From Microbispora siamensis (GTDB taxonomy: Bacteria > Actinomycetota > Actinomycetes > Streptosporangiales > Streptosporangiaceae): 64,000 nt of DNA. The DNA lies in assembly GCF_016863095.1 (NCBI RefSeq), contig NZ_BOOF01000005.1:1-64000 (forward strand), in the 5' to 3' direction. Shown here piece after piece: positions 61,366 through 64,000 of this stretch. A program made the position numbers and the translations under genes. The notes below the pieces were generated by a model. It was given only the letters and a program-made list of their open reading frames with translations. It made no database searches and was not told where the DNA came from. How positions within the stretch are numbered: position 1 is the first letter of the stretch; each line of letters starts with the position of its first letter.

Positions 61366-62307
61366 TCACTCGGAGACCGACGCCGTCTTCTTCGGGTTCG
61401 CCGTCGCCCATGCGCCGAGGGCGAATCCATCGCCCTCCCGCCGGACTTCCACCGCGCCCGCACCACCGAAGTGCGCGGGGACGAGCAGTTCCCGTTCATC
61501 CGCCGCCCGCCCGAGAATCCGGCGGCGGCTGGCCACCGCTTGTTCCGGGGCCAGGCAGGCGTTGCTGTTGCAGCAGGGCTGGAGGATCTGCACCGGGCTG
61601 TGCAGCAGGTCTCCGACGAAAACCGCCCGGTCGCTCCCGGATGCGAGCCGCAGCACGGACGAGCCGGGGGTGTGGCCGGGCGCGGACTCCAGGGTGAGGT
61701 GTTCGTCGATGCGATGGAGGCCGTCCCACAGCACGGCCTGTCCGGCCTCGTGGATGGGCGCGATGCTGTCTTCGTAGATCAGGCGGTCGACCTTCTGCGC
61801 GCCGTTGCCGTACGCGTTGTCCGGACCGTAATGGAAGTCGTCCGCGGCGGGAATGAGGTATTGGGCGTTGGGAAACGCCGGTACCCACTGCCCGTCCGCG
61901 TCGACGGTGTTCCAGCCGACGTGATCGACGTGGAGATGGGTGTTGACGACGACGTCCACGTCTTGCGGGCGAACACCAGCCTCCGCCAGAAGGCCGGGGA
62001 GATCACTCTGAGACTGGTGGAAGGGCCCCATGCCCGGTCGCTCGCGTCCGTTGCCCGCACCGGTGTCGACCAGGACGGTCCGCCCACCGCTGCGCAGCAC
62101 CCAGGTCTGCAGAGCAAGCACCGCACGGTCGCCGTCCGGCTCCCAGTGGTCCGGTGTCAGCCAGTCCTCGTTGTCCCTCCATACATCGGCGGCGACCGCC
62201 GGGAACATGCCCGAGGTGGGCAGGAACGGTTCATGCCATTCGACGACCCGGATGACCTCGACGTCCCCCAGCACCATGCTCTGCACACTCTCGTTCTCGT
62301 TCGTCAT
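61366..62307 (-). CDS. Metallo-beta-lactamase fold hydrolase
   Basis: A 313-residue MBL-fold enzyme with the dinuclear zinc motif HLHVDHVGW (HxHxDH), a downstream His in SAPGHTPGSS, Asp in AVFVGDLLHSP and a C-terminal His in VPAHFGG. N-terminal segment VIRVVEWHEPFLPTSGMFP. Typical of lactonase or quorum-quenching-like and other hydrolases; substrate unknown. It is divergent from an AraC regulator gene, 100 bp apart, which probably controls it. Confidence 0.9.
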   Translation of the reverse strand: MTNENESVQSMVLGDVEVIRVVEWHEPFLPTSGMFPAVAADVWRDNEDWLTPDHWEPDGDRAVLALQTWVLRSGGRTVLVDTGAGNGRERPGMGPFHQSQSDLPGLLAEAGVRPQDVDVVVNTHLHVDHVGWNTVDADGQWVPAFPNAQYLIPAADDFHYGPDNAYGNGAQKVDRLIYEDSIAPIHEAGQAVLWDGLHRIDEHLTLESAPGHTPGSSVLRLASGSDRAVFVGDLLHSPVQILQPCCNSNACLAPEQAVASRRRILGRAADERELLVPAHFGGAGAVEVRREGDGFALGAWATANPKKTASVSE

Positions 62308-62333
62308 GCGCTCGACCTTAAGAGCACCGAACG

Positions 62334-62365
62334 ATCTTTTCGATGCGCGTCGAGCTCAAAAAGAT
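62334..62365. promoter_or_regulatory. Candidate operator in the MBL/AraC divergent promoter
   Basis: Seven-base arms ATCTTTT (62334-62340) and AAAAGAT (62359-62365), 18 bp apart, stand out as AT-rich in GC-rich sequence between the two divergent starts. Possible AraC binding site; weak evidence. Confidence 0.35.
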
Positions 62366-62395
62366 ACGAATCCGTCTCACGCATGAGGCGGGAGA

Positions 62396-62401
62396 TAACC
62401 T
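62396..62401 (+). promoter_or_regulatory. -10 box TAACCT, leaderless promoter of the AraC gene
   Basis: TAACCT lies six bases before the GTG at 62408. Confidence 0.5.
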
Positions 62402-62407
62402 GGACGG

Positions 62408-63421
62408 GTGGATGTGGTGAGCGACGCGATCTCTGCCGCGCACCTCGGGCACCCCTGGTTCCACCGGGTGCGGACGAGTGGGAGCTGGTGCGCGCGGCTG
62501 GACCCGTACGAAGGCGCGGGCTTCTACGTCGTCTTGAAGGGAAGCAGTTGGCTGCTGACCGACGGCGGCGTACGGGTGACGCTGGGCGTGGGTGACGCGG
62601 TGCTGCTGCCTCATGGCACAGGGCATGTGATCGCCGATTCCCCCATCGACGCGGCGGTCGCGGAGGAGAAGGCGGTGCCGTTCGAGCAATGGCTCATGGA
62701 GGCAGGGCCGCGAGCCCGATCTGGTCGTGACGAGACGGAGCTGCTCTGCGGCAAGTACTGGCTCGACTGCAGCCGCATGCACCCGCTCATGGCAGAGTTG
62801 CCCGAGGTCGTCCACCTCCCCAGCCGAGTGGGCAGCCACCTCGAACTCCGTGCCGCGATCGATCTGCTCGCCGGTGAGTTGGACGAGGTGCGGCCCGGCT
62901 CCTGCGTGGCCCTCCCGAGCCTGCTCGATCTCCTCCTCGTCTACATGATTCGTTCCTGGATGACCGAGACCACCAGCGGAGCCTGGCCCACCGCACTGGG
63001 CGACCCGGTGACGGCCGCCGCCCTGCGGGCGATGCACTCGAAACCGGCCGCGCCGTGGAGCATCGACCGCCTGGCCGCGGAGGCGGGCGTCTCCCGTCCC
63101 ACCCTGGCACGCCGGTTCACCACCCTGGTCGGCCGCCCTCCGATGGCTTACCTCACTTGGTGGCGCGTGATCCTTGCCGCCACCCTGCTCCGCGACACCC
63201 CCGAAACCCTGGCCACGATCGCCGGCCGAGTCGGCTACAGCAGCCCGTACGCACTCTCACACGCCTTCGAAAGGGAGTTCGGCACTACACCGGGGCGATA
63301 TCGAGCGAAGGCCGCAGAGCGCTCCGCTCCCACCGCAAGCCCCCAACCGGCGTCAGAACAAACCGACGCCGGAAAGTCGGTCAGGCAGCGACTCCACAGT
63401 TATCGCGAAACGACACGGTAG
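62408..63421 (+). CDS. AraC family regulator with cupin ligand domain
   Basis: A 337-residue regulator. N-terminal cupin_6-type domain (FHRVRTSGSWCARLDPYEGAGFYVVLKGSSWLL... GDAVLLPHGTGHVIAD) and C-terminal double HTH (WSIDRLAAEAGVSRPTLARRFTTLVGRPPMAYLTWWR, then VGYSSPYALSHAFEREFGTTPGRYR). Such proteins often control a divergently transcribed oxidoreductase or hydrolase gene, here the MBL-fold enzyme. The last ~35 residues are polar and disordered. Confidence 0.93.
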   Translation: MDVVSDAISAAHLGHPWFHRVRTSGSWCARLDPYEGAGFYVVLKGSSWLLTDGGVRVTLGVGDAVLLPHGTGHVIADSPIDAAVAEEKAVPFEQWLMEAGPRARSGRDETELLCGKYWLDCSRMHPLMAELPEVVHLPSRVGSHLELRAAIDLLAGELDEVRPGSCVALPSLLDLLLVYMIRSWMTETTSGAWPTALGDPVTAAALRAMHSKPAAPWSIDRLAAEAGVSRPTLARRFTTLVGRPPMAYLTWWRVILAATLLRDTPETLATIAGRVGYSSPYALSHAFEREFGTTPGRYRAKAAERSAPTASPQPASEQTDAGKSVRQRLHSYRETTR

Positions 63422-63538
63422 TCACGCCGGAAACCTCCATCAACCAGCGCGAACCCCCGACGACCCAAGGACCGACGATCAAGAGCGCGGCCCGTTCCTG
63501 CCGTATTCCGTCCTGCCCAGTGGCGGCTGTGGCGGCTT

Positions 63539-64000
63539 CTACCTGCGGCGGCCTTGGCGGCCGAGGAGCCAGCCGATGACGGCGCTGCCGAGCGCCACCC
63601 CTGCGCCCGCGCCGAACGCCGCGAGCATCGTCCAGGCGGGCACGCCCTGGCGGGGCGCGGCCGGGGCCTCGCGGGTGAACACTCGCGGCGCGGTCTCCCC
63701 GGTCACGGCCGCCATCGCCGCACGGGCCGCCGCGTCGCCCGCCGCCGCCGTCGCGGCCTCGGAGACGGCGGCCTCCGGGGATCCGGCGGGGACGGCGGAG
63801 ACGGACAGCAGGTGCCGCTCGACGGCGGAGAAGAACTCCCCCGCGGTCTTCTTGGCGACCGAGGCGAGCATCCGCTGCCCCACGCCGCCGATCATGCCGC
63901 CGACGACGGCCTCGGCGTCGTAGTCGATCCGGGTGCCGCCCCCGGCGTCGCTGAGCCGTACGGCCACGGTCGCCTCGACCGTGCCGGGGGCGCCCTGACC
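63539..64000 (-). CDS. CoxG-like SRPBCC protein, N-terminus beyond the window
   Basis: The frame stays open to base 64000, so only the C-terminal ~150 residues are seen. VEATVAVRLSDAGGGTRIDYDAEAVVGGMIGGVGQRMLASVAKKTAGEFFSAVE is the end of an SRPBCC/CoxG domain (carbon monoxide dehydrogenase subunit G family, lipid-binding START-like fold). An Ala-rich linker follows, then one C-terminal membrane segment (GVPAWTMLAAFGAGAGVALGSAVIGWLLG) and a basic end. CoxG helps anchor or mature molybdenum hydroxylases; coxLMS-type genes would be expected just beyond the right edge. Confidence 0.85.
   Translation of the reverse strand, partial: GQGAPGTVEATVAVRLSDAGGGTRIDYDAEAVVGGMIGGVGQRMLASVAKKTAGEFFSAVERHLLSVSAVPAGSPEAAVSEAATAAAGDAAARAAMAAVTGETAPRVFTREAPAAPRQGVPAWTMLAAFGAGAGVALGSAVIGWLLGRQGRRR

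Overview
The window is very GC-rich and gene-dense, with GTG as well as ATG starts and many TANNNT boxes 6-7 nt before the start codon (leaderless transcription). It carries typical actinomycete families: a LAL-type LuxR ATPase regulator, an MsiK-like sugar ATPase, MmyB-type XRE, FtsH-like AAA protease and FxsB radical SAM enzyme. It looks like chromosome from a high-GC actinomycete, possibly Streptosporangiales or a relative; the genus cannot be fixed from sequence alone. I saw no rRNA, complete tRNA, insertion sequence, phage module or CRISPR array.

Layout. 0-10.6 kb: a clipped gene at the left edge, a giant LuxR ATPase, an aldehyde dehydrogenase, a MarR/epoxide hydrolase operon with a clear operator, and a large FtsH-like protease paired with a lipoprotein. 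10.9-15.8 kb: a CMD-family protein, an SDR, and a polysaccharide-type group (degenerate nucleotide-sugar dehydrogenase, GT4, and a WecA-like membrane protein lacking the usual acidic residues). 15.8-18.6 kb: MsiK-like ATPase, divergent LacI regulator, glutathione peroxidase. 18.9-28.9 kb: transglycosylase-like secreted protein, TetR with twin operators facing a diiron protein, DUF202 pair, XRE/MFS pair, lipoprotein, second diiron protein, UBP zinc finger, CPA1 antiporter and a Tyr/Ala/Gly repeat protein. 29.2-34.4 kb: DinG-like helicase, MOSC protein, membrane zinc peptidase, truncated Nudix and SGNH hydrolase. 34.4-38.4 kb: aroC-aroK-aroB-aroQ preceded by a short prepilin peptidase. 38.5-43.6 kb: SseB-like protein, a coupled carbamate kinase/cyclic-amide hydrolase pair, TMEM175-like channel, RHH protein and DapC-like aminotransferase. 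43.9-46.3 kb: a compact FxSxx-type RiPP locus. 46.4-52.2 kb: DUF418 protein, nitrilase-family amidase, two small hypotheticals, an AccDA-like carboxyltransferase coupled to a CaiB CoA-transferase, and a 51-residue small protein. 52.3-57.6 kb: WXG-like small protein, HyuA/HyuB pair and FrnE oxidoreductase. 57.7-64 kb: PadR/FAD monooxygenase/MFS group, divergent AraC and metallo-beta-lactamase genes, and the end of a CoxG-like gene.

The most interesting item is the FxSxx RiPP locus. A 39-codon reading frame (43940-44059) ends in Phe-Asp-Ser-Ser-Ile followed by a stop, exactly the FxSxx-COOH signature. It ends 15 nt before a radical SAM/SPASM enzyme of the FxsB type with a fused C-terminal domain whose HExxH motif is degenerate. 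The peptide is shorter than usual family members and is easily missed by gene callers. Also notable: carbamate kinase translationally coupled to a cyanurate/barbiturate-type ring-opening hydrolase; twin 15-bp TetR palindromes controlling a diiron protein; an apparently catalytically dead WecA homologue ending in five 9-residue repeats; and two genes whose 3' ends, stop codon included, are tandemly duplicated.
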